A stretch of 5,374 bases of DNA from Promethearchaeota archaeon (GTDB lineage Archaea > Asgardarchaeota > Lokiarchaeia > Sigynarchaeales > SOKP01). The notes under the pieces were generated by a model that saw only the letters and a list, made by a program, of their open reading frames with translations, ran no database searches and was not told the origin of the DNA. The translations under genes were made by a program, and so were the position numbers. Below, in pieces: positions 1 to 4,903 of this stretch (its first letter is position 1; each line of letters starts with the position of its first letter). The stretch is from assembly GCA_014730295.1 (NCBI GenBank), contig WJIN01000312.1, positions 1 through 5,374 on the forward strand, read 5' to 3'.

Positions 1-2
1 AA

Positions 3-74
3 GAAGCCCGAGATCACATCCCAGAAGTTAAAGATCACGCCATAAAGTTCCAAGATCACATTATAAAAATTTGA
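3..74 (+). CDS. 3' end of a protein with heptad repeats (partial, uncertain)
   Basis: From base 3 the plus strand is open to a TGA at 72-74 and encodes 23 residues ending in three seven-residue units, RDHIPEV, KDHAIKF and QDHIIKI. The Asp-His pair recurs exactly every seven residues, as expected for the end of a helical or coiled-coil protein built on heptads. The start lies outside the window. The alternative is that the 21-bp DNA periodicity is a non-coding iteron array and the open frame is incidental. I do not recognise a family. The preserved amino-acid spacing favours coding, but 23 codons is too short to be sure. Confidence 0.35.
   Translation, partial: EARDHIPEVKDHAIKFQDHIIKI
11..73. 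repeat. Three tandem 21-bp repeats
   Basis: AGATCAC occurs at 11-17, 32-38 and 53-59, exactly 21 bp apart. The rest of each unit is more divergent. The period equals seven codons and also two DNA turns, so the array may be a protein heptad repeat (see the partial CDS at 3-74) or an iteron-like protein-binding array. The array may continue to the left of the window. Confidence 0.6.
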
Positions 75-342
75 TGTCTATTACTATGTTAAAACATTCC
101 CTCTTAACTTAACCTTCAACAATTATATATAAAATTAAAGCCGAAAGCATTAATTGCTAATTGCTCTCTTTTGAATGCCTTTGTAAGTTGAAAAATAAAC
201 TTTTGATGAAAAATCTCCGCTTATATTTCTCATGCGTAATCTTTTTGCCAGAAAACTCTGAGAGTAATTGTTCTTAAGTTGGGTTTTTAATCAAGATACG
301 TTTTGTACGGTTATTGCTTCGATTATTTAATTGCTCACTTAA

Positions 343-357
343 TGCTAACAATTAGCA
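343..357. repeat. Perfect inverted repeat TGCTAA-CAA-TTAGCA
   Basis: TGCTAA at 343-348 and TTAGCA at 352-357 are exact reverse complements separated by three bases. The site sits at the left edge of the first copy of a 28-bp direct repeat (349-376) and is followed by another TTGCTAA at 363-369. Such a compact dyad could be an operator or recombinase-arm site. No binding protein can be named. Confidence 0.45.
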
Positions 358-478
358 TATGGTTGCTAAGGTGTACAATTTAATTTTGGCTTTAAAATTG
401 AAGGCGATTTTTTTGTCAAGAAATTCTCTCCTCTGAATCGGCGGAAGTTGCAATTAGCTAAAGGTTGCTAAATTATAC
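349..478. repeat. Two-copy 28-bp imperfect direct repeat, 102 bp apart
   Basis: The units at 349-376 and 451-478 share CAATTAGC, then four variable bases, GGTTGCTAA, four variable bases, and TAC. By hand count 22 of 28 positions match. The conserved blocks and variable gaps have the same spacing in both copies, which looks more like a bipartite binding site than a random match. Both lie downstream of the recombinase gene. Confidence 0.5.
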
Positions 479-493
479 CTTTTGATGGAATTC

Positions 494-530
494 AACCTAG
501 TGATACAGAATATATCAAAATGACTAGGTT
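494..530. repeat. 8-bp inverted repeat AACCTAGT ... ACTAGGTT
   Basis: AACCTAGT at 494-501 and ACTAGGTT at 523-530 are perfect reverse complements separated by 21 bp, about two DNA turns. This places both arms on the same face of the helix, which suits a dimeric DNA-binding protein better than a stable RNA hairpin. The dyad lies about 320 bp downstream of the recombinase stop codon. Confidence 0.5.
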
Positions 531-585
531 TCAAAAAATCGTTCTGATTTTAAATCTTTTTAGAGAATCTTTTAGTATTTTTAAA

Positions 586-752
586 TTTAGTAATTGATTA
601 CTAAACAATCTCCTCTCCCCTATTATAAGAGCTTCAAACCAAAAAAAGAAAAAACTCTCCGAAGAACCAAATGAAAAAATGATTAAAGATTCTCTGTCAT
701 CAGAAGAATTCACATTAAAATCGGTCATATAATGTAGTAATTGGTTACTAAA
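586..752. repeat. Pair of near-identical palindromes
   Basis: TTTAGTAAT-TG-ATTACTAAA at 586-605 is a palindrome with nine-base arms and two central bases. The same core recurs at 735-752, where 17 of 18 bases match 588-605. The copies are in direct orientation, 147 bp apart, which is about 14 helical turns. The sequences outside the core do not match, so this is a repeated site rather than a duplicated segment. Candidate roles are recombinase or regulator binding sites next to the tyrosine recombinase gene. No known consensus was recognised. Confidence 0.6.
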
Positions 753-840
753 TACTAGAAAAAGGAGTAAAATGCCATCAATATGTACTGAAAGGCTAAA
801 TCTCAAGGATTTGAAATAAGCATTAATATAACATCGAAAG

Positions 841-849
841 AAAAAAAGA
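841..849 (-). terminator. Poly-T terminator after the recombinase gene
   Basis: Two bases after the recombinase TGA the minus strand has seven consecutive Ts (complement of 841-847). Runs of this kind are sufficient for intrinsic termination in many archaea. No stem-loop is needed or visible. Confidence 0.45.
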
Positions 850-1839
850 TCAAAAAAACTCAAACCCTTTATAAGGAAACCACTTATCGAAATCCCTTCG
901 CTTTGTTTTGATGGATTTCTTAATATAACTCTTGCCTTGAGTCGAGCTGGGCACGTGATTCATTAATATCTCTGATATATATAATGGGCACCCCATATTG
1001 ATTCTATGAGTGATTAGAGACTTCCTAAAGGAGTGGAACTTAAAATATTTGCTCTTATAATGCGCCTCTCCGTAATTCCGAAATGAAATCATTTTATAAT
1101 TAGACTTGCCTTGCCCAGGAAACAACCAGTAAACCTTTCCCAAAAGATTAAGGTATTTCAAAAGATAACTCTTAAATGTGGCGGTGATAAAAAACATCAA
1201 GCTTTTGCTCGTTGTTAACGTAGTTTTTCTTGCCCCTCGTTCGAATCCCGTTTCCAAATACCGTTCATGAAGGTTTATATCCCTCACTTTGATCGTTAAC
1301 GCCTCATTTATTCGCATCCCGCACATAGTTAACAACCCGAACAAGATAAAATCCTTATATCGTTTCTTTTTTGCCTTCTTAAGCAATTCTCGGAGCTCCC
1401 TTTTGGAAAAGATCTGATTCCGTTCCAACCCTCGCTTTTTAATATCGTGAGTTCTCTGGGTAAACTTGTAGATTCGACTATTCGGCACGGGATTCCTAAA
1501 TTCAATGTCTTTATCCAAGAAAAACGCCACCACGTAATCAAAAAACGATTTTAAATAACTTCGGTACGTATTCTTGCTTATGGCTTTAATATCTTTCGGG
1601 TCGATTTTGCGTTCAAAATAGCGCTTCAAATCCAGCATAGAAATCGACTTTAAGGGCTTTTGTATGTAATTAAGCGCGTTCAGAATGCAGCTTTTATGGT
1701 TCGCATGAACCCTATCGGAAATTTTTCGCTTCTCGGTTAAATAATTTACGATAATCTTAAAATCAGATTGACCTATATCAAATGAGAAATCGGATTTCCC
1801 TATATTTGTTTCGAATCTGACTTTCGATTCAGTAGTCAT
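850..1839 (-). CDS. Tyrosine recombinase / phage-type integrase
   Basis: The 329-residue protein is a tyrosine-family site-specific recombinase that would cut and rejoin DNA through a 3'-phosphotyrosine intermediate. Residues about 25-112 look like the helical core-binding (SAM-like) domain, and about 140-310 form the catalytic domain. The catalytic set is visible: Arg176 in CGMRINEAL, a candidate hairpin Lys (Lys205 or Lys212), HSFR (His269, Arg272), His295 in LMNH and nucleophile Tyr305 in KSYIKK. Nothing essential appears lost. The start at 1839 is preferred over the in-frame one at 1881 because GGTGG ends three bases before this ATG and the start overlaps the upstream RHH gene by 11 nt, suggesting translational coupling. 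Length and layout fit archaeal virus or plasmid integrases and XerA-like enzymes; which subgroup cannot be decided by eye. The partner DNA-binding gene and repeat-rich flank suggest a mobile-element module. Confidence 0.9.
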   Translation of the reverse strand: MTTESKVRFETNIGKSDFSFDIGQSDFKIIVNYLTEKRKISDRVHANHKSCILNALNYIQKPLKSISMLDLKRYFERKIDPKDIKAISKNTYRSYLKSFFDYVVAFFLDKDIEFRNPVPNSRIYKFTQRTHDIKKRGLERNQIFSKRELRELLKKAKKKRYKDFILFGLLTMCGMRINEALTIKVRDINLHERYLETGFERGARKTTLTTSKSLMFFITATFKSYLLKYLNLLGKVYWLFPGQGKSNYKMISFRNYGEAHYKSKYFKFHSFRKSLITHRINMGCPLYISEILMNHVPSSTQGKSYIKKSIKTKRRDFDKWFPYKGFEFF

Positions 1840-2341
1840 GATCCACCAGTTCGTAATTAAGATTTTTATTGAGTCCGACAATACCCTGGTCTATTAACTC
1901 GTTTAATACATCTATAATATATTTTTCGGGCAAACCGTAAATATCGGCTATATCTTCCGAGGTATACTTATGCTTCTCAAGTAATTTGAGCACTTGCTCC
2001 TTATGTTTTCTTTCCGTCTTAATCCCGTTTGCCTTTCGATTGGATTCGAGGACTTGGTCGATTTTATCGATATATTCCTTCCTTTCTTCCCTTAATACAT
2101 TAATTAAATCGGTGATTACTGGCTTTAAATTCTCGGTTGAGTCTTCCTTTTCTCCCTTTTCAATATATTCTCGCACGCAATACCTTACCAGCTCCGATAA
2201 GTAAGTAAACTCGTTGTGGCTATTAACAAAATCAATCCATTGTTGCTTTTCCCCCGGTTTTAACCTTACTTGAACATAGGGATGGTCTTTTTTCGGATTC
2301 TGTTTTTTCGATTTTTTACTATTTTCCTTCTTATTGGGCAT
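1829..2341 (-). CDS. Ribbon-helix-helix plus winged-helix DNA-binding protein
   Basis: The 170-residue protein has a Lys-rich N-terminus (1-19), then a ribbon-helix-helix pattern: a strand PYVQVRL (21-27), helix one (about 29-40) and helix two with YLSELVRYCVREYI (47-60). Residues 73-105 form a charged helical linker, probably a coiled coil. Residues about 113-166 resemble a winged helix-turn-helix, with YTSEDIADIYGLPEKYIIDVL as helix-turn-helix and a short wing after it. RHH proteins bind as dimers to repeated or palindromic sites. It is the first gene of an operon with the recombinase, so it may regulate that gene or act as its accessory or directionality factor; this is inference. The ATG has a good GGTGA ribosome-binding site (2348-2352, six-base spacer). 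The domain reading is from pattern alone. Confidence 0.75.
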   Translation of the reverse strand: MPNKKENSKKSKKQNPKKDHPYVQVRLKPGEKQQWIDFVNSHNEFTYLSELVRYCVREYIEKGEKEDSTENLKPVITDLINVLREERKEYIDKIDQVLESNRKANGIKTERKHKEQVLKLLEKHKYTSEDIADIYGLPEKYIIDVLNELIDQGIVGLNKNLNYELVDHDY

Positions 2342-2387
2342 TTCAGTTCACCAACTAATAACAAGAAATGCGCCTACATAAGTGTTA

Positions 2388-2396
2388 TTAAATATA
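2388..2396 (-). promoter_or_regulatory. Likely TATA box of the RHH-recombinase operon
   Basis: On the minus strand TATATTTAA lies about 47 bp before the RHH start codon, with GGA just upstream that could be part of a BRE. A start site about 25 bp downstream, near 2365, would leave a short leader that includes the GGTGA ribosome-binding site. Confidence 0.45.
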
Positions 2397-2420
2397 TCCT
2401 TACAATGTTATAATAATATC

Positions 2421-2428
2421 TATATATT
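2421..2428 (+). promoter_or_regulatory. Likely TATA box of the divergent unknown gene
   Basis: TATATATT on the plus strand would place transcription start near 2450, about 15 nt before the ATG at 2466. It is back to back with the RHH operon promoter in a 124-bp divergent intergenic space, so one regulator could affect both. Confidence 0.4.
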
Positions 2429-2465
2429 ACTTGTTTTCTTTAGATTTGGTCTTTTTTTAAAAATT

Positions 2466-2831
2466 ATGTCGTTATTCTCTGAAAAAAAACTCTCTCAAAA
2501 TACCTACTATAAGATTCTAAACTCCATCCAGAGTCTTGATATTAAATATAAAGCACCTCTCATTTTACGAATCTATGGTACTTTGAATAAGCTCAATTTA
2601 CATACAGAAAACCGATACATTCTCTGTAACTTTTTAGATCAGTATGGGGACCTTATCGGATTTGATCGAAATATCTATGTGGAGAATAACTCAAAATCGT
2701 TAAATCAATTATTTCTCATTGCATATCGTAAGGCAAAAGAAGCAAAAATGTTAAATGAATTATACAGAGAATATCTCGATTCCTTTAAGGCGATCTGTAA
2801 AAAAAAAGATATGGAGAAAAGCATCGACTAA
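2466..2831 (+). CDS. Small hypothetical protein, probably helical
   Basis: I do not recognise this 121-residue protein. It is rich in Lys, Leu, Asn and Tyr, has no signal peptide or membrane segment from this start, and looks mostly helical, with a charged helix at about 80-116 (AYRKAKEAKMLNELYREYL). There is no zinc-binding cluster or obvious catalytic motif; Cys54 and Cys111 are isolated. The frame is open back to a GTG at 2382, but that start would put the promoter TATA box inside the gene and add a hydrophobic segment, so the ATG at 2466 is preferred. No Shine-Dalgarno sequence is visible; a short-leader mRNA from the TATA box at 2421 is likely. It is divergent from the RHH-recombinase operon and convergent with tbp, so it could be cargo of the mobile element or an unrelated host gene. 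Confidence 0.6.
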   Translation: MSLFSEKKLSQNTYYKILNSIQSLDIKYKAPLILRIYGTLNKLNLHTENRYILCNFLDQYGDLIGFDRNIYVENNSKSLNQLFLIAYRKAKEAKMLNELYREYLDSFKAICKKKDMEKSID

Positions 2832-2843
2832 AAAAGTGAAAAA
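2830..2843 (-). terminator. Poly-T tracts after tbp
   Basis: Within 20 bases after the tbp stop codon the minus strand has T5 (2843-2839) and T6 (2835-2830), an archaeal-style terminator. The second tract overlaps the stop codon of the convergent plus-strand gene, so the two transcription units end almost face to face. Confidence 0.4.
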
Positions 2844-2848
2844 GCAAT

Positions 2849-3493
2849 TTATATAAACGTGAGATCTTGAAAATCTTCCATCTCGCCGGGACTTTTTGCG
2901 ACCCCCAATTCCCTAACCTCTTTATTCAACTTGGATACTGCGTTTGCGACAACATCTTCCGTTTTTATCCCAGTACAGACGATTTTTCCGGTCGAAAAGA
3001 GTAAGAATACCGACTTGGGATCTTGCATTCGATAAATTAATCCTGGAAATACCTCCGGTTCGTACATTGCATATTCCATTACGACCGCTGCCAAATTGAG
3101 ATCTATATGAGTATGCAAATCCCCACTTGCAACGATGTTTTGAATAATTATCTGGGGGTTCTTAATCGGAATCCCTACTCTCGTTATATTTTTTACGATT
3201 TTCTCGACGACCTTGTCTGCTTGAGAAGCTTTGCGAAGACCTGTGACAACCATCTTTCCCGTGGAAAAAATTAATGCAGTTCCACGAGGTTTTTCAACTC
3301 TCATCACCAACCCTGGAAATCTTTCGGGATTATATTCTGACTGTGGATATTTTGCCGCTATTTTGGTGAGATCTATTTTTTCTTGGATCTCAACTGTCAC
3401 AGTCGCAACTACGTTCTCAATTTTATAGTCTAACTCCTCTTCGTGGTTGTTTTCCTCTTGATTATCTTTAGAAGCTTTATCCTCCTTCAACAT
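2849..3493 (-). CDS. tbp: TATA-box-binding protein (TBP)
   Basis: TBP is the general transcription factor that binds and bends the promoter TATA box and recruits TFB and RNA polymerase. The 214-residue protein has the two-repeat saddle. Repeat one spans about 25-113, with FPGLVMR and LIFSTGKMVVTG; repeat two spans about 115-200, with FPGLIYR and LLFSTGKIVCTG. The four DNA-intercalating phenylalanines are all present as Phe59, Phe76, Phe149 and Phe166, with the usual 17-residue spacing inside each repeat. An acidic N-terminal extension of about 24 residues and a short acidic tail (GEMEDFQDLTFI) flank the core; many archaeal TBPs are nearer 180-190 residues. The start has no strong ribosome-binding site, and a TATA-like box at 3517-3524 sits at the spacing for a leaderless transcript. 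The frame stays open upstream to 3584 but offers no standard start there. Confidence 0.97.
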   Translation of the reverse strand: MLKEDKASKDNQEENNHEEELDYKIENVVATVTVEIQEKIDLTKIAAKYPQSEYNPERFPGLVMRVEKPRGTALIFSTGKMVVTGLRKASQADKVVEKIVKNITRVGIPIKNPQIIIQNIVASGDLHTHIDLNLAAVVMEYAMYEPEVFPGLIYRMQDPKSVFLLFSTGKIVCTGIKTEDVVANAVSKLNKEVRELGVAKSPGEMEDFQDLTFI

Positions 3494-3510
3494 AAAAATC
3501 TTGACCTTAG

Positions 3511-3534
3511 TTATGTAATTATAAGCATTCTCAT
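3511..3534 (-). other. Possible seven-codon leader ORF before tbp
   Basis: ATG at 3534 follows GGAG (3539-3542) with a four-base spacer and encodes MRMLIIT, ending with TAA 17 nt before the tbp ATG. If tbp is transcribed from the farther TATA-like TTTAAAAG at 3581-3588, this leader would be translated and could tune tbp expression. If the closer TATA box at 3517-3524 is used, it is not transcribed. Confidence 0.25.
3517..3524 (-). promoter_or_regulatory. Candidate TATA box for a leaderless tbp transcript
   Basis: TTATAATT on the minus strand is centred about 27 bp before the A of the tbp ATG, the distance that places the transcription start at the start codon. A second candidate, TTTAAAAG at 3581-3588, would give a leader of roughly 60 nt. 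Neither has a clear BRE. Confidence 0.35.
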
Positions 3535-3627
3535 TATTCTCCTTGGTTAAACCACCTAAAATAAAGTTAAATGAGAATTGCTTTTAAATAATAATATTAA
3601 AGATTTCCTTCCTTTTTAAATACTATT

Positions 3628-3677
3628 AAAAAAAATTGACGAATATGACTAAAAGAAGATTTAATGATGATAAAAAA
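3628..3677 (-). terminator. Poly-T terminator region after the Rab-like GTPase gene
   Basis: Downstream of the GTPase stop the minus strand has T6 (3677-3672) and then T8 (3635-3628). Two successive T tracts without a stem fit archaeal intrinsic termination and would separate this gene from tbp, 206 bp farther on. Confidence 0.45.
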
Positions 3678-3699
3678 TAGTATGTGGAAAATAAGTTAA

Positions 3700-4221
3700 T
3701 TAAGAGATTTTATCGAGAATTGTTTTTATGAGATCCTTAAATGCGTCCTCCACATTAAGACCTGTCTTAGCAGAGGTGATAATAAAATCCATGGTATTTT
3801 TCTCCGCAAAAGATTTTCCCTCCTCCTCTTCTACTTCAATTTTATTCTTTAGATCTGCCTTATTTCCAATTAACAGAAGGGGTTGGTGTCCCCGAGCTTC
3901 TTTAAAACTCTCTACCCAATCATCTAATTTATCAAATGTTTTTCTGTTTGTCATATCATAAATTACTAAAGCGCCATTAGCACCTTCCAAATAAAGTTTT
4001 CGTAGAGATCGAAAGCTTTCTTGACCACCCAAATCCCAGATTTGTGCGGAAACTTCTCCATATCCCCCGATCGTTAAATCCTTTTTTAAAAGATTCACTC
4101 CCAACGTAGATTTATATGAATCCCTAAAGGTATTTTGTACAAAACGATATACGAGTGAAGTCTTGCCCACTGCAGCCTCGCCGAGAAGGCAGATTTTCAC
4201 GATGTAATTTGGTTCTGACAT
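3700..4221 (-). CDS. Rab/Ras-type small GTPase
   Basis: This 173-residue protein is a complete Ras-superfamily GTPase, a nucleotide-controlled switch. All five G motifs are visible: G1 GEAAVGKT (14-21), G2 Thr39 in STLG, G3 WDLGGQE (62-68) with catalytic Gln67, G4 NKAD (120-123) and G5 TSAK (149-152). The overall layout is Rab/Ras-like, but DLGGQ in G3 recalls Arf-type or other Asgard GTPases rather than the DTAGQ of Rab. The positions equivalent to Ras Gly12 and Gly13 are Ala16 and Ala17. It ends in DKIS without a C-terminal cysteine, so prenylation of the Rab or Ras kind is not expected. Such GTPases are numerous in Asgard archaea. Neighbours are a V4R protein upstream and tbp downstream. 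A TATA-like box lies 31-40 bp before the ATG, and a GGATG with a nine-base spacer is only a weak ribosome-binding site. Confidence 0.95.
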   Translation of the reverse strand: MSEPNYIVKICLLGEAAVGKTSLVYRFVQNTFRDSYKSTLGVNLLKKDLTIGGYGEVSAQIWDLGGQESFRSLRKLYLEGANGALVIYDMTNRKTFDKLDDWVESFKEARGHQPLLLIGNKADLKNKIEVEEEEGKSFAEKNTMDFIITSAKTGLNVEDAFKDLIKTILDKIS

Positions 4222-4251
4222 AATTTAATTCATCCAATTAATAATAATTAT

Positions 4252-4261
4252 TATTTTAATA
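4252..4261 (-). promoter_or_regulatory. Candidate TATA box of the GTPase gene
   Basis: TATTAAAATA on the minus strand, preceded by AAAAAG, is 31-40 bp from the GTPase ATG and would give a very short leader. The surrounding DNA is nearly pure A/T, so the exact box is uncertain. Confidence 0.33.
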
Positions 4262-4331
4262 CTTTTTCATACTTAGTAGATATTCTTATTTGACATTTAC
4301 ATTTTTACACAAAGTCTATTTTGACAACTCT

Positions 4332-4811
4332 TTAGTCCTTTTGAAATACGATCATAAATTCACAATAATCTTTTCCCGTTTCTAAACTACAGCTGGTTTC
4401 TTGCGCAAAACAATGGATATCAATCACATTTTCTACAATACCAGCTAAGAGTCCCGCTTCAAATGAACAAAAACTCCCACTTGACTTAATCCCCTTATTT
4501 ATCAAATGTTTTATAGAGGAATGATTTTTTAAGCGTAATTGAATATTATCCTCCGAACTACTCATGATCTCCACATCTCCGATATTATACTCTGATATAA
4601 TTTTTGTCAGTGTATCGGGGATCTTTTCTGGCTCTTCTACCTCCTTGGCTTTTATCATACTACCTAACTCATGCCCTAAATAATAGAATATTGCTTCAAG
4701 CTGATGCCCTAGTGCGAGCAGCGAGCCTACTTTTAAATCTCCAATAGGTTTTCCTTCCCTTAGATGCCGTTTCATTTGCGTCAGTATTTTGGACATTAAA
4801 TTTCGATCCAT
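4332..4811 (-). CDS. V4R-domain protein
   Basis: The 159-residue protein has the pattern of the V4R (4-vinyl reductase) domain, a small ligand-binding fold that shares ancestry with the TRAPP subunit Bet3. After a helical N-terminal half (about 1-75) the signature region reads CSFEAGLLAGIVENVI (115-130), then QETSCSLETGKDYCEFMI (137-154). Cys115, Cys141 and Cys150 are at the usual conserved cysteine positions, and Cys134 adds a fourth, so metal binding is possible. V4R domains often bind small hydrophobic molecules or act as sensors. Next to a Rab-like GTPase in an Asgard genome, a TRAPP-like role is attractive but is inference from context. The start at 4811 is supported by GGAG at 4818-4821 with a six-base spacer; the second Met is at residue 6. 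It is almost the whole protein, with no fused DNA-binding or sensor domain. Confidence 0.8.
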   Translation of the reverse strand: MDRNLMSKILTQMKRHLREGKPIGDLKVGSLLALGHQLEAIFYYLGHELGSMIKAKEVEEPEKIPDTLTKIISEYNIGDVEIMSSSEDNIQLRLKNHSSIKHLINKGIKSSGSFCSFEAGLLAGIVENVIDIHCFAQETSCSLETGKDYCEFMIVFQKD

Positions 4812-4843
4812 AATTCTCTCCTTTAATACTTGGTTATTTTAAT

Positions 4844-4851
4844 TTTTATAT
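4844..4851 (-). promoter_or_regulatory. Candidate TATA box of the V4R gene
   Basis: ATATAAAA on the minus strand lies 33-40 bp before the V4R start and would place transcription start just at the GGAG ribosome-binding site. A second A/T-rich candidate (TTTAAAAT near 4878) would give a longer leader and fits the Shine-Dalgarno better. Confidence 0.33.
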
Positions 4852-4903
4852 TTTGATATTTGTTATTGATTCGATTTTAAATTTCAATTTCTTTATATGG
4901 TGG

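Larger units (their letters stand above)
472..819 (+). pseudogene. Possible decayed gene in one plus-strand frame
   Basis: One frame runs 116 codons from 472 to the TAA at 817-819 with only two internal stops, TGA at 595-597 and TAA at 730-732. The segments have a protein-like look, with Lys/Glu-rich stretches such as KLSEEPNEKMIKDSL. The last piece, MPSICTERLNLKDLK at 772-816, is preceded by GGAG at 764-767, four bases from its ATG, so it might be an independent small ORF. The two palindrome copies in this frame read SN-stop-LLN and SNWLLN. A T-rich antisense ORF at 531-863 is probably a by-product. No family is recognised. In AT-rich DNA chance openness remains possible, so this is a weak call. 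Confidence 0.22.
75..849. other. AT-rich repeat-bearing region without an intact gene
   Basis: This 775-bp stretch is downstream of the recombinase gene and holds no ORF that I accept as an intact gene. It contains a concentration of TTGCTAA/TTAGCA-type motifs at about 151-165 and 327-478, the inverted and direct repeats listed separately, and a possible decayed plus-strand reading frame at 472-819. No tRNA, rRNA or CRISPR structure was found. Its character fits the non-coding flank or attachment region of an integrated element, but no att site could be defined, because the opposite junction is not recognisable. Confidence 0.5.

Noticed and set aside
203..261. C/D-box-like pair, TTGATGA and CTGA, 50-60 nt apart
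   Set aside because: There is no convincing D'/C' pair and only a weak terminal stem. Both boxes are short enough to occur by chance in this composition.
382..414. A/T-only hairpin (AATTTT/AAAATT) followed by T7 on the plus strand
   Set aside because: The stem is weak, made only of A-T pairs, and no plus-strand gene ends here, so a terminator call is not justified.
531..863. 110-codon minus-strand ORF downstream of and overlapping the recombinase end
   Set aside because: It needs a TTG start without a ribosome-binding site, is extremely Phe-rich with FFFFW-type runs, and contains a repeat (FSNQLL twice) that comes only from the DNA palindromes. This is what the antisense of A-rich DNA looks like. 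It cannot be fully excluded, because it would follow the recombinase in the same operon.
1229..1258. tRNA T-loop-like GTTCGAATCC inside the recombinase gene, suggesting an SSV-type att site
   Set aside because: The bases on either side do not form a T stem and no acceptor stem follows. The codons encode the ordinary stretch ETGFERGARK, so the match is probably chance.
1329..1541. 70-codon minus-strand ORF inside the recombinase gene
   Set aside because: It is in a different frame of a well-supported coding region and has no protein features of its own.
1986..2204. Plus-strand ORF opposite the RHH gene
   Set aside because: It is antisense to a well-supported gene, and its Ser/Phe/Leu-rich sequence is typical of a shadow ORF.
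2382..2465. N-terminal extension of the plus-strand unknown gene from a GTG
   Set aside because: It would run through the likely TATA box at 2421-2428 and overlap the divergent promoter. The ATG at 2466 is better placed.
3231..3428. Plus-strand ORF opposite tbp
   Set aside because: It lies antisense to the strongly conserved TBP core and has no recognisable features.
3728..3961. Plus-strand ORF opposite the Rab-like GTPase
   Set aside because: It is antisense to the GTPase coding region, including the G4 and G5 motifs.
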